Positions 16,990-25,096 of a stretch of DNA of 64,000 nucleotides are shown here, in pieces (position 1 is the stretch's first letter; every line of letters starts with the position of its first letter). This DNA is from Enterococcus sp. RIT-PI-f (lineage in GTDB: Bacteria > Bacillota > Bacilli > Lactobacillales > Enterococcaceae). The notes beneath the pieces were generated by a model that made no database searches, was not told the origin of the DNA, and saw only the letters and a list, made by a program, of their open reading frames with translations. Location of the stretch: positions 62,001 through 126,000 of the forward strand of contig NZ_LHOX01000016.1 in NCBI RefSeq assembly GCF_001297065.1. Direction: 5' to 3'. The position numbers were made by a program, and so were the translations under genes.

Positions 16990-18279
16990 ATGGGTGTCAT
17001 TAACTTTATTATTGATAATATTCTTACACAAGCGTCAATCACGATTGCATTGATTGCGATGCTCGGCTTACTATTGCAAAAAAAATCAGCAGGACAAGTG
17101 ATCTCAGGGAGTTTGAAAACATTACTCGGATTCCAAGTGCTTAGTGCTGGATCGAGCATTATCGTAGGCAGTTTAACCTACTTTGGACAAATTTTTACTG
17201 AAGGATTCAACATGCAAGGAATCATTCCGTCTATCGAAGCCATAAATGGTCAGGCGATGAATGAATTAGGCTTAGGACGTGATATTGCCTTAACCTTCTT
17301 AGCGATATTTGTATTCAATATCATTTTGGCACGCTTTACCAAATGGAAATATATTTTTCTAACGGGCCAAGCCATTTTATGGATGGCAACTATGACAACT
17401 GTGTTCGGCTACTTTGCAGGGTTAAGAGGGATCGTGTTGATTTTGGTTGGTGGATTTATCGGGGCGGTCTTTGCTATTGCGATGCCTGCGTTGGCACAAC
17501 CAATCATTCGGAAAGTGACGGGTTCAGATGACATTGCATTGGGTCATTTTTGTACGATCGGTTATTTGTTTGAAGCTGGAGTCGCGTATATCTTTGGAGA
17601 ACGGGGCGAAAACAAAAAGTCGATTGAAGACATTAAATTGCCGCGCGCATTCGAATTCTTACAAGACACCTATCTTTCAGTGATGGTTGTGATGGTGCCT
17701 TTATACATTATCACTGTACTATTTGCAGGAGAAACATTTGCGGCTACATTATCTGGTGGTCAAAACTACATCATGTTTGCGTTCCTACAAGCGATTCAAT
17801 TTGTTGTTGGTGTCTATGTTTTACTAGCCGGTGTTCGATTGTTGTTGGGAGAGATCGTTCCAGCTTTCCGAGGGATTGCGATGAAATTGGTACCAGATGC
17901 CAAGCCCGCATTGGACTGTCCAGTCTTCTTTCCATATAGTCCAAATGCCGTGATTTTAGGCTTTATTACGACAACGATTGGGACTGTGATTGCGATGTTT
18001 GTGTTACCGGTCTTTGGTTTGGCCATGATTCTGCCAGGCATGCTGACGAACTTTTTTGCTGGTGGGACTGCAGGGATCTTTGGCAATGCGGTTGGTGGAC
18101 GACGTGGCGCAATCATTGGTGGGATCTTCCACGGCTTCTTTATCACTTTACTACCTGCATTATTGGTGACGATTTTCAACCAAATGGGCTTTATTAATGC
18201 GACAGCAACTGATGTCGATACAGTGACGGCAGCCTTGCTTTATGCATGGATCATTGGACCATTATTAAAAAACTTTTAA
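16990..18279 (+). CDS. PTS EIIC component, UlaA (ascorbate) family
   Basis: The 429-residue polytopic protein matches UlaA permeases: LKTLLGFQVLSAGSSIIVGSL near the N-terminus and GTAGIFGNAVGGRRGAIIGGIFHG near the C-terminus are family hallmarks. UlaA family members import L-ascorbate or related sugar acids/ketoses with phosphorylation. The neighbours lack ula catabolic genes (lactonase, decarboxylase, epimerases) and instead encode an aldolase and kinase, so the substrate probably is not ascorbate. CGAGGGGAGC precedes the start. Confidence 0.92.
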   Translation: MGVINFIIDNILTQASITIALIAMLGLLLQKKSAGQVISGSLKTLLGFQVLSAGSSIIVGSLTYFGQIFTEGFNMQGIIPSIEAINGQAMNELGLGRDIALTFLAIFVFNIILARFTKWKYIFLTGQAILWMATMTTVFGYFAGLRGIVLILVGGFIGAVFAIAMPALAQPIIRKVTGSDDIALGHFCTIGYLFEAGVAYIFGERGENKKSIEDIKLPRAFEFLQDTYLSVMVVMVPLYIITVLFAGETFAATLSGGQNYIMFAFLQAIQFVVGVYVLLAGVRLLLGEIVPAFRGIAMKLVPDAKPALDCPVFFPYSPNAVILGFITTTIGTVIAMFVLPVFGLAMILPGMLTNFFAGGTAGIFGNAVGGRRGAIIGGIFHGFFITLLPALLVTIFNQMGFINATATDVDTVTAALLYAWIIGPLLKNF

Positions 18280-18298
18280 TTAGAAATGAGGGGTCAAG

Positions 18299-18688
18299 AT
18301 GTTTTCATTTTTTAAAAAAGATAAGCCAGTGAAAGAAGAAGCAGTCTTGTCGCCAGCCGAAAAAACAGCTGCTGAAGCTGTAATAGCTGAAACGCAAGCT
18401 GCATTAGAAGATACGGATCAAACATCAGATGCATTGGCTGCTTTATATGAAAAGTTGGGCCTTGCACAGGCAAAATTGTCAGATACAGACCATGCGATCG
18501 CCTCTTTAGAAAAGAGTTTAGGCATCAAGAAATCCATTGGGGACGGATATAAAACGCTGATTTCTTTATACAATGCGAAGCGTGCTGCCGCTGCAAAAAG
18601 CGGCGATGATGCGGGCATTGAGTATTATATGAATAAAATGGATGACATGCGTCAAATCGCCAAACAAATCACGATCAGTGGGAATTAA
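18299..18688 (+). CDS. Small TPR-like protein in PTS operon
   Basis: The 129-residue protein starts with a short amphipathic segment MFSFFKKDKP and then is all helical. Residues ~45-110 look like two tetratricopeptide-type helix pairs (LAALYEKLGLAQAKL, HAIASLEKSLGIKKS, GYKTLISLYNAKRAAAAKSGD, then YYMNKMDDMRQIAKQ). I do not recognise a characterised homologue. TPR proteins act as protein-interaction adaptors. The gene lies 19 bp after EIIC and 22 bp before the aldolase with its own GAGGGG ribosome site, so it is a regular member of the operon and may tether PTS or aldolase partners. Confidence 0.75.
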   Translation: MFSFFKKDKPVKEEAVLSPAEKTAAEAVIAETQAALEDTDQTSDALAALYEKLGLAQAKLSDTDHAIASLEKSLGIKKSIGDGYKTLISLYNAKRAAAAKSGDDAGIEYYMNKMDDMRQIAKQITISGN

Positions 18689-18710
18689 ATAAAAATAGGT
18701 GGGATCAGAT

Positions 18711-19577
18711 ATGTATACAACATTAAAAGAAGTTACGAAAACAGCAGAAGAATTGAATTTTACAGTGGGCGCTTTTAATACACACAATTTAGAAATGCTG
18801 CCAGGTATGTTGCGGGCGGCAAAAGAGATGGGGGCACCTATCATCATCCAAACCAGTATCGATACGGCCAAATATATTGGCTATGATGTATTGGTCCATG
18901 TTGTTAAAGCAATTGCGGACCAAGAAATGGTTGATGCCGTGCTTCATCTAGATCATGCACGTGACTTTGATGAAATCAAGGCAGCGATCGATAGCGGTTA
19001 TACCTCTGTGATGTATGATGGGTCTCATTTGCCCTTTAAAGAAAATATTTTGAAAACGAAAGCCGTGGTGGAATATGCGCATCTACGTGGTGTCTCAGTC
19101 GAAGGGGAATTAGGAACGATTGGTGGGACAGAGGAAGGCATCCATGTTGATGAGGAGGATAAAGTCTATACACGTCCTGAAGATGCCATTGAGTTTGTCA
19201 AAGAAACCGGCGTGGATGCTTTGGCTATTGCCATTGGTACCAATCATGGCCAATTTCGTTCTAAAACAGAAGTCAATCTCCCATTGCTAAAAGAAATCGA
19301 TGCGGTTGTTGACGTGCCCTTAGTCATTCATGGTGGAACGGGTGTGAAGGAAGAAGATTATCCGGAATTGATCAATCATGGCATTCGCAAGTTCAATGTT
19401 GGGACGGAATTATTGGTCAATTGGACGCGCATTGCAAAAGATAGTTTTGGCGAGACGGAAGTCAATAAATCATTGCGGCACAACGTGATTCCTGCCAACG
19501 ATGCAATCAAGGAGATCGTCAAACACAAAATTGGCCTATTCATGAATACCAAAGAACCAACTCATATAGGGAAATAG
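18711..19577 (+). CDS. Class II ketose-bisphosphate aldolase
   Basis: The 288-residue protein is a zinc-dependent class II aldolase of the fructose/tagatose-1,6-bisphosphate group. Motifs in order: VGAFNTHN, LHLDHARDF (catalytic Asp and Zn His), YDGSHLPF, SVEGELGTIGG, GTNHGQF (Zn His) and VIHGGTGV (Zn His, phosphate loop). It should split a ketose-bisphosphate into DHAP and an aldehyde. ATG 18711 is eight bases after AGGTGG; an in-frame GTG at 18699 overlaps that site. The adjacent kinase gene starts one base after the stop codon. Confidence 0.92.
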   Translation: MYTTLKEVTKTAEELNFTVGAFNTHNLEMLPGMLRAAKEMGAPIIIQTSIDTAKYIGYDVLVHVVKAIADQEMVDAVLHLDHARDFDEIKAAIDSGYTSVMYDGSHLPFKENILKTKAVVEYAHLRGVSVEGELGTIGGTEEGIHVDEEDKVYTRPEDAIEFVKETGVDALAIAIGTNHGQFRSKTEVNLPLLKEIDAVVDVPLVIHGGTGVKEEDYPELINHGIRKFNVGTELLVNWTRIAKDSFGETEVNKSLRHNVIPANDAIKEIVKHKIGLFMNTKEPTHIGK

Positions 19578-19578
19578 T

Positions 19579-20205
19579 ATGAAACGCCAAAAGTATGTGA
19601 TCTTGCTAGCGGGTAGCCCAGGAACGGGAAAAACTTTTTTGATGCGTATGCTGCAAGACCGTTTTCCAGATCTTTATGCGGTCACCCCAGATGAAATCAA
19701 GGAAAACTTTGCGGAGACATTGGGGTTTGACTCATTAGCAGAAAAAGATCAGATCGAAAAGCGGTACGTGTGGCCATTTTACTACCAGGCATTGGGGATG
19801 TATATGTCATTAGGGAAACGCCTGATCGTTTCTGAGTATCCATTCAGCGATAAACAAAAACCGTTTTTGACTTTTTTGGGTGAAAGTTATGGCTACCAAT
19901 TTATTACGATCAGATTAGATGCCTCATTTGATACCCTTTGGGCACGTCGGCATCAACGTGATCGTGCCCAGGACCGTCATTTAAGTTTTATTATGTCATC
20001 TTATCATTATGGCGACGTGTTGATCGACCGAGAATCGGCAACCAATCATATTACGAAAGAAGCCTTTCGTCAGATCATTCAAGAGCGACAGTACCAAGCA
20101 TTTGCAATGGGTGAACTGTTTGAAGTGGATGTGGAAGATTTCAGCCTGATCGATTATGAGCCAATAATCGAGGAAATCGCGCAAAAAATTGAAGTTGATT
20201 CTTAA
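19579..20205 (+). CDS. P-loop kinase (AAA_33-like), probable small-molecule kinase
   Basis: The 208-residue protein begins with strand VILLAGS and Walker A GSPGTGKT (residues 12-19), has a DE-containing segment (VTPDEIKENF) after helix 1, and an arginine-rich lid WARRHQRDRAQDRH around residue 115. This is the layout of gluconate/shikimate-type and zeta-toxin-related P-loop kinases. It is coupled to the aldolase gene with a 1-bp gap. I infer it makes the second phosphorylation needed to form the aldolase substrate, a job usually done by PfkA/PfkB enzymes; sequence alone does not prove this. Confidence 0.75.
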   Translation: MKRQKYVILLAGSPGTGKTFLMRMLQDRFPDLYAVTPDEIKENFAETLGFDSLAEKDQIEKRYVWPFYYQALGMYMSLGKRLIVSEYPFSDKQKPFLTFLGESYGYQFITIRLDASFDTLWARRHQRDRAQDRHLSFIMSSYHYGDVLIDRESATNHITKEAFRQIIQERQYQAFAMGELFEVDVEDFSLIDYEPIIEEIAQKIEVDS

Positions 20206-20209
20206 TTAG

Positions 20210-20253
20210 AACTATTGAAGCCATCTATGTGAGGGTGGCTTCAATAGTTTTTT
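20210..20253 (+). terminator. Intrinsic terminator of the UlaA-type PTS operon
   Basis: A perfect 14-bp stem (20210-20223 with 20236-20249) with a 12-nt loop is followed by TTTTTT. Confidence 0.9.
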
Positions 20254-20347
20254 GTTGAAGAAAAGATAGATTGAATGAATGGCTTATCGTGTTCAAACTC
20301 GTTTGATTTAGGTATCATGAACTAAGAGAAGGGAGAGGGGAATACAA

Positions 20348-20947
20348 ATGATTGACCAATTAAGGCAGTATCAAAGGATGCTGTCGATCGCAGAAGCCGG
20401 TTTATTTTATGGGAAAGATGTTTATGACATTGAACGATTCCAAGAGGTAAAAGACATTGCGCTGACCTTGTTGAGCGAGGCAGTAGACCAAGAAACTTCA
20501 GTCTTAAAACTATATCTTGATAAGCAAGATGGTTACCCAACACCCAAAGTCGATGTACGGGCCTTGATCCGGCAAGAGGATAAGGTTTTGCTGGTCCAAG
20601 ACCGTGCTACCAAGGAATGGTCATTGCCTGGAGGATATGCAGAGGTTGGTTTGACACCAAAAGAAAATATCCAAAAAGAAGTATTGGAAGAAACAGGATT
20701 GCACGTGGCGGTTGGACCACTACGGGCTATTTTCGATACCAATTTGCGAGAAGATATTCCTCAATTGTTCCAATATTACAAATTGGTGTTTGCGTGTGAG
20801 GTGATTTCGGGTGCATTTGCCGCAAATAGTGAAACGGTTCAGAGTCATTATTTTGAACTGGAGGATTTACCAACATTGTCCATGAAGCGAACCACAAAAG
20901 AACAACTGGTTCAGTTGGTACAAGACAATCAGCTATATGTAGAATAA
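20348..20947 (+). CDS. Nudix hydrolase with N-terminal helical domain
   Basis: The 199-residue protein has a ~60-residue helical N-terminal domain (Nudix_N-like, beginning IDQLRQYQRMLSIAEAGLFYGKD) and then a Nudix domain. The Nudix box runs from GGYAEVGLTPKENIQ to KEVLEETGL (residues ~98-120), with Lys in place of the common Arg before EVLEE. Relatives with this architecture act on nucleotide-sugars such as ADP-ribose, but specificity cannot be read here. GAAGGGAGAGGGG precedes the start. It is a single-gene unit. Confidence 0.87.
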   Translation: MIDQLRQYQRMLSIAEAGLFYGKDVYDIERFQEVKDIALTLLSEAVDQETSVLKLYLDKQDGYPTPKVDVRALIRQEDKVLLVQDRATKEWSLPGGYAEVGLTPKENIQKEVLEETGLHVAVGPLRAIFDTNLREDIPQLFQYYKLVFACEVISGAFAANSETVQSHYFELEDLPTLSMKRTTKEQLVQLVQDNQLYVE

Positions 20948-20988
20948 GTCTGCATGTTTGTCAAAAAAAACGTTTTAATTCGTATTTT

Positions 20989-20998
20989 CATTCGAATG
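20989..20998. promoter_or_regulatory. Palindrome upstream of purine permease
   Basis: CATTCGAATG is a perfect 10-bp palindrome, preceded 11 bp upstream by a further AATTCG. It could be part of a PurR-type or other operator; it does not match the PurBox consensus well. Confidence 0.3.
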
Positions 20999-21008
20999 TT
21001 ATTTACTT

Positions 21009-21077
21009 GCTGTGAAACTTGGTTTATCATTGATTTCGTTGTTTTCATTATTTAGATCAAGTGTAGTATTTCACAGC
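21009..21077 (+). repeat. Long-range inverted repeat in leader of purine permease gene
   Basis: GCTGTGAAA (21009-21017) and TTTCACAGC (21069-21077) are perfect 9-bp complements separated by 51 nt, ending 26 bp before the start codon and just before GGAGGAG. A leader hairpin or two operator half-sites are both possible. I see no purine riboswitch core. Confidence 0.45.
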
Positions 21078-21103
21078 TGCTTGATTGACGGAGGAGTACT
21101 AAA

Positions 21104-22414
21104 ATGAAAAATCAAATCAATGCCTTTTTTGGGCTGGATGCTTTGCAAACGACAGTCAAACGGGAGATTTTGGCTGGCTTTACCACATTTATCTCTATGG
21201 CCTATATTTTGTTCGTAAATCCAACGGTGTTAGGCGCTTCTGGAATGGATGAAGGTGCGGTCTTTACTGCTACGGCCTTAGCCAGTGCACTAGGCTGTAT
21301 CTTGATGGGGGTCTTGGCTAAATATCCAATCGCCACTGCACCCGCCCTTGGGATCAACGCATTCTTTTCTTACTCGGTTTGTATTGGGATGGGCGTTCCT
21401 TGGCAAACGGCTTTGGCGGGTGTTTTTGTGGCTTCACTGATTTTTATTGTGATCACTATTTTTAAACTGCGGGAGTTGATCATCGATGCGATTCCATCTG
21501 ATTTAAAATATGCGATCTCCGGTGGGATTGGTCTGTTTATTGCCTTTTTGGGATTGAGTGAAGGTGGGATCATTGTATCAGATGACTCGACATTGGTCGC
21601 TTTAGGGTCTTTAAGTGTTGGCACAACTTGGCTCACGATCTTTGGTCTCGTTGTGACAGCTATTTTGATGGTGCGACGCGTACCTGGCGGTATTTTCATT
21701 GGGATGGCTGCGACAACGATTCTCGGTTTATTGACCGGTTTGATCCAAGCACCAACGAGTATTGTTTCTGCCGCACCGAGTATGTCTTCTACCTTTTTAG
21801 TGGCCTTACACCATGTGGGAGACATCAATTCTCTGCAAATGTGGGTCGTTGTCCTGACATTCTTGTTGGTGACTTTCTTTGATACAGCCGGGACATTGGT
21901 TGGTCTAGCCAATCAAGCAGGGTTTATGAAGGACAACAAAATGCCGCGAGTGGGCAAAGCTTTGGCTTCAGACTCAACGGCTATGTTGGCTGGATCACTT
22001 TTAGGGACATCACCTGTAGGGGCCTATGTTGAATCATCCGCTGGGATCGCTGTAGGCGGACGCTCTGGACTAACCGCGGTAACGACAGGCATCTTTTTCT
22101 TGTTTGGCTTGTTCTTTTCGCCGCTGTTATCCGTGGTGACATCACAAGTGACAGCACCGGCTTTGATCGTAGTAGGTGTCTTGATGGCACAATCCTTGAA
22201 GGAAATCAAATGGCACGAAATGGAGATCGCGATTCCTTCTTTCTTGATTTTGCTGGGTATGCCGTTGACGTATAGTATTTCAGACGGGATTGCTTTAGGC
22301 TTTATCTTCTACCCAATCACGATGATCGCTGCCAAAAGAGGCAAAGAAGTGTCACCGATCATGTATATCTTATTCTTTGTCTTTATTGGTTTTATGTGGA
22401 TTTTGAATGTGTGA
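21104..22414 (+). CDS. NCS2/AzgA-family purine permease
   Basis: The 436-residue protein is a nucleobase permease of the guanine/hypoxanthine (PbuG/PbuO, AzgA-type) group. Characteristic elements are FGLDALQTTVKREILAGFTTFISMAYILFVNP at the N-terminus, PALGINAFFSY, the FFDTAGTLVGLANQAG signature and LLGTSPVGAYVESSAGIAVGGR. It takes up purines by proton symport with about 14 membrane segments. Guanine versus adenine preference cannot be settled. It is monocistronic with its own terminator and an unusual leader. Confidence 0.92.
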   Translation: MKNQINAFFGLDALQTTVKREILAGFTTFISMAYILFVNPTVLGASGMDEGAVFTATALASALGCILMGVLAKYPIATAPALGINAFFSYSVCIGMGVPWQTALAGVFVASLIFIVITIFKLRELIIDAIPSDLKYAISGGIGLFIAFLGLSEGGIIVSDDSTLVALGSLSVGTTWLTIFGLVVTAILMVRRVPGGIFIGMAATTILGLLTGLIQAPTSIVSAAPSMSSTFLVALHHVGDINSLQMWVVVLTFLLVTFFDTAGTLVGLANQAGFMKDNKMPRVGKALASDSTAMLAGSLLGTSPVGAYVESSAGIAVGGRSGLTAVTTGIFFLFGLFFSPLLSVVTSQVTAPALIVVGVLMAQSLKEIKWHEMEIAIPSFLILLGMPLTYSISDGIALGFIFYPITMIAAKRGKEVSPIMYILFFVFIGFMWILNV

Positions 22415-22427
22415 TCGTTAAATAAGC

Positions 22428-22466
22428 GACTGACCAAAACGACATGTTTTTGGTCAGTCTTTTTTT
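22428..22466 (+). terminator. Intrinsic terminator after purine permease gene
   Basis: A 12-bp stem GACTGACCAAAA/TTTTGGTCAGTC with an 8-nt loop runs into T7. Confidence 0.9.
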
Positions 22467-22523
22467 ATAAGCGCTATTTCTCCTCAAAATTGGTATAATA
22501 AAAAGAAAAAAAGGTGGCAGCTT

Positions 22524-23510
22524 ATGACGACCATTAAAGATATTGCAGAAAAAGCAGGCGTCGCAAAAAGTACCGTTTCCCGCTATTTGAATAATGGCTA
22601 TATCAGTGAAGAAAAGCGCAAAAAAATTGATCAAATCATCGCTGAAACTGGCTATCGGCCGAATACTTTAGCACGTTCCCTCAAAGCACAAGACTCAAAA
22701 CTATTAGGGGTCATCATTCCTCGTCTTAATTCGCCTTCTGCCAATGATGTGTTGAAAGGCATCGATCGAACTGCCCGGCAAAATGGCTATCAACTATTGA
22801 TTACCAATTCTGACCAAAGTGAGGCAAGGGAGTTAGAGAATATCCAGACATTGGTCAAACAAAAAGTAGCCGGAATGATCATCTTTGCGCGAGAAATGAC
22901 GCCACAGTTGAAAGAGGTATTGCCGACGATTCCGATGCCAGTGATTTTGATCGGTCAACGATTAGCAGGCGTTCATGCGATCGTTCATCAAGATTATCAA
23001 GCCGGAGAGGAAATGGCCAACTATGCGCTAACAAATGGTCATCGGGACTTTTTGTTTGTAGGCGTCAGCGAAAAAGATGAAGCTGTGGGTAGTTTGAGAA
23101 AGCAAGGGTTTGTTGATACGGTTGAAAAAGTCGCTGGAACGACTGTAACTTATGTTGAGACTTCTTTTTCACGTCGAGAAACCTATCAAAAAGCGCTGGT
23201 ATTTCTTCCCAGTCGGCAAGCTACCTATGTGGCCTGCGCCACAGACAATATCGCTATCGCTGTCTTAAAAGCAGCCCATGAGCTAGGACAAAAGGTGCCG
23301 GAGAATTTTTCTTTGAATGGGTTTGGCGGGTATGATTCAACAGATTATGTTTATCCAACAATCACCACTGCAGCCTTTCCTTATACGCAGTTAGGCGTCG
23401 ATGCAGTCCATGCACTCCAACAAATCATTCAAGGGGAGACAGTACCGGAGATTATTGAATTGCCCAATCATTTAGTGATCAAACAGTCAACGGCTAGACT
23501 GGGTGAATGA
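22524..23510 (+). CDS. scrR: LacI-family sucrose operon repressor
   Basis: The 328-residue protein has the LacI HTH at residues 3-25 (IKDIAEKAGVAKSTVSRYLNNG), the hinge helix RPNTLARSLKAQ and a periplasmic-binding-like sugar domain from LLGVIIP. Position directly before a sucrose-type EIIBC and a sucrose-6-phosphate hydrolase supports ScrR. An extended -10 (TGGTATAAT) lies at 22491-22499. AAAGGTGG precedes ATG. A palindrome with a central CG before scrA is its probable operator. Confidence 0.87.
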   Translation: MTTIKDIAEKAGVAKSTVSRYLNNGYISEEKRKKIDQIIAETGYRPNTLARSLKAQDSKLLGVIIPRLNSPSANDVLKGIDRTARQNGYQLLITNSDQSEARELENIQTLVKQKVAGMIIFAREMTPQLKEVLPTIPMPVILIGQRLAGVHAIVHQDYQAGEEMANYALTNGHRDFLFVGVSEKDEAVGSLRKQGFVDTVEKVAGTTVTYVETSFSRRETYQKALVFLPSRQATYVACATDNIAIAVLKAAHELGQKVPENFSLNGFGGYDSTDYVYPTITTAAFPYTQLGVDAVHALQQIIQGETVPEIIELPNHLVIKQSTARLGE

Positions 23511-23541
23511 TCAATGTTTCAGATTTACCATACAAGATGAG

Positions 23542-23600
23542 AATAACGTTGAACCATTGACTGTGGATTTAGGGCATAGTCAAGGATTCAACGTTATTTT
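23542..23600 (+). terminator. Long hairpin terminator after scrR
   Basis: AATAACGTTGAA (23542-23553) pairs with TTCAACGTTATT (23587-23598), continued inward by CCATTGACT versus AGTCAAGG with one bulge, then a T-rich tail. It separates scrR from scrA. Confidence 0.8.
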
Positions 23601-23616
23601 TATTTACCCTTGCTTT

Positions 23617-23630
23617 TGTAAACGATTTCT
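23617..23630 (+). promoter_or_regulatory. Candidate cre (CcpA) site before scrA
   Basis: TGTAAACGATTTCT matches TGWAARCGYTWNCW at 13 of 14 positions and lies 63 bp before the EIIBC start, in the expected promoter region. Confidence 0.6.
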
Positions 23631-23647
23631 GATAATCTACAAATATA

Positions 23648-23657
23648 GAACCGGTTC
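23648..23657. promoter_or_regulatory. Probable ScrR operator
   Basis: GAACCGGTTC is a perfect palindrome with the central CG usual for LacI-family operators, 35 bp before the scrA start codon. Confidence 0.6.
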
Positions 23658-23692
23658 CACAAAACGAAGATGAAAAACGAGGAGTGGTAAAA

Positions 23693-25069
23693 ATGAATGA
23701 ACAGCAGACGATCAATGACGTCATCGACGCAGTGGGAGGAATGTCAAATGTTAAAAACTATGAGCATTGTGCGACACGTTTACGTTTGATTTTGAAAGAT
23801 GATCAATTGGTAGATAAAGCAAAAGCAGAGCGTGTCACAGGAAGCAAAGGGTATTTCTTTCATACAGGACAGCATCAGTTTATTTTTGGTACGGGCAAGG
23901 TCAATCAAGTCTATGAAGCATTTGCAAAAGAAATGGATCAAACTGAAACGGGCAGTCAGCAAGCATTTAAAGAAGATGCGTACACCAATTTGTCCCCTGT
24001 GCAAAAAGTCGTTCGTACATTATCGGATGTCTTAGTTCCTTTGATTCCTGCATTGGTCACAACAGGATTGCTGATGGGGATTCGCGGTTTATTGGTTGAA
24101 CTGGGTGTGCCTATCAGCGCAGATTGGTATGTGATGTTTGAAATGTTGACGGATACGGCGTTTGCCTTCTTGCCAGTCTTGATTGCATATAGTGCGACGA
24201 AAAAATTTGGCGGAAATCCGATTATCGGAATTGTCGTTGGACTGATGATGGTGTCGCCGCAATTGCCCAATGCGTGGGCAGTAGCCAGTGGTGATGCCAG
24301 TCCATTACATCTGTTCGGTTTGTCTATTTCTGGTTATCAAGGATCAATTTTTCCTGCTATTATCGTTGGGTGGCTGGTATCTAAGTTAGAGCATTGGTTC
24401 CGAAAGTTTGTACCGCAAATGATGGACTTGATCGTCACACCTTTTTTAACGATTGTGGTGACGTTGACACTGGTGCTTTTTGCTTTAGGTCCTATCTTGC
24501 AAGTTGCCGAAAAAGCAGTTATCAATAGCATTGTTTATGTGGTGCAAGCGCCTTTTGGCATAGGCTATATGCTATATGGCGGGTTGCAGCAGCTAATTGT
24601 GATAACTGGCTTGCATCATTCATTGAGTATTGTTGAATTGGGCTTGTTAAATACGACGGGTGAGAATGTTTTGCAGGTGTTGGGCACGGCAAGTATGGCT
24701 GGTCAATTTGGTGCAGCGATTGCAGGCGCTTTTTTGTATCGAGATCAAGTCAAACGGTCGAATGCGATCAGTGCAGCAATTCCTACGCTGTTTGGGATTA
24801 CTGAACCTTTGCTTTTTGGTGTCAATTTACGATCAATGCGTATTTTTGTTTCTGGCGTGATTGGTGGTGCAGTTGGCGGTTTTATGACCTATGTCTTTCA
24901 ACTAGCAGCAACTGGGATGGGGATCACATTTATTCCAGGTTTGCTTTTATATACAGGTGACCTAACAGCAATGCTGAAATATGTCGCAGTAATTATTGTG
25001 GCCTTTGTGGTTGGTTTTGTCTGTGTGCAAGTCCAACGGGGACGAATTATCAAAGAAATCAATCAATAA
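23693..25069 (+). CDS. scrA: PTS sucrose-family EIIBC component
   Basis: The 458-residue protein has an N-terminal EIIB of the glucose superfamily (residues ~4-80; phosphorylated Cys in HCATRLR) and a C-terminal EIIC (residues ~105-450) with about ten helices and the conserved FGITEPLLFGVNLR. It has no EIIA domain, so it must borrow a glucose-type EIIA. Together with the hydrolase it imports sucrose as sucrose-6-phosphate. ATG 23693 follows GAGGAG; the frame opens at GTG 23684 inside that site. The trehalose branch is an alternative by sequence alone, but context favours sucrose. Confidence 0.9.
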   Translation: MNEQQTINDVIDAVGGMSNVKNYEHCATRLRLILKDDQLVDKAKAERVTGSKGYFFHTGQHQFIFGTGKVNQVYEAFAKEMDQTETGSQQAFKEDAYTNLSPVQKVVRTLSDVLVPLIPALVTTGLLMGIRGLLVELGVPISADWYVMFEMLTDTAFAFLPVLIAYSATKKFGGNPIIGIVVGLMMVSPQLPNAWAVASGDASPLHLFGLSISGYQGSIFPAIIVGWLVSKLEHWFRKFVPQMMDLIVTPFLTIVVTLTLVLFALGPILQVAEKAVINSIVYVVQAPFGIGYMLYGGLQQLIVITGLHHSLSIVELGLLNTTGENVLQVLGTASMAGQFGAAIAGAFLYRDQVKRSNAISAAIPTLFGITEPLLFGVNLRSMRIFVSGVIGGAVGGFMTYVFQLAATGMGITFIPGLLLYTGDLTAMLKYVAVIIVAFVVGFVCVQVQRGRIIKEINQ

Positions 25070-25096
25070 ACAGATCATGTCACAAGGAGGTTCACT

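Noticed and set aside
20948-21103. Possible purine or other riboswitch before the NCS2 permease
   Set aside because: None of the conserved purine aptamer core sequences is visible; only palindromic elements are present, reported as such.
21370-21912. Open frame of ~180 residues on the minus strand
   Set aside because: It is antisense to the purine permease and has the Thr/Ile/Pro-rich composition typical of a reverse-strand shadow of a membrane protein gene.
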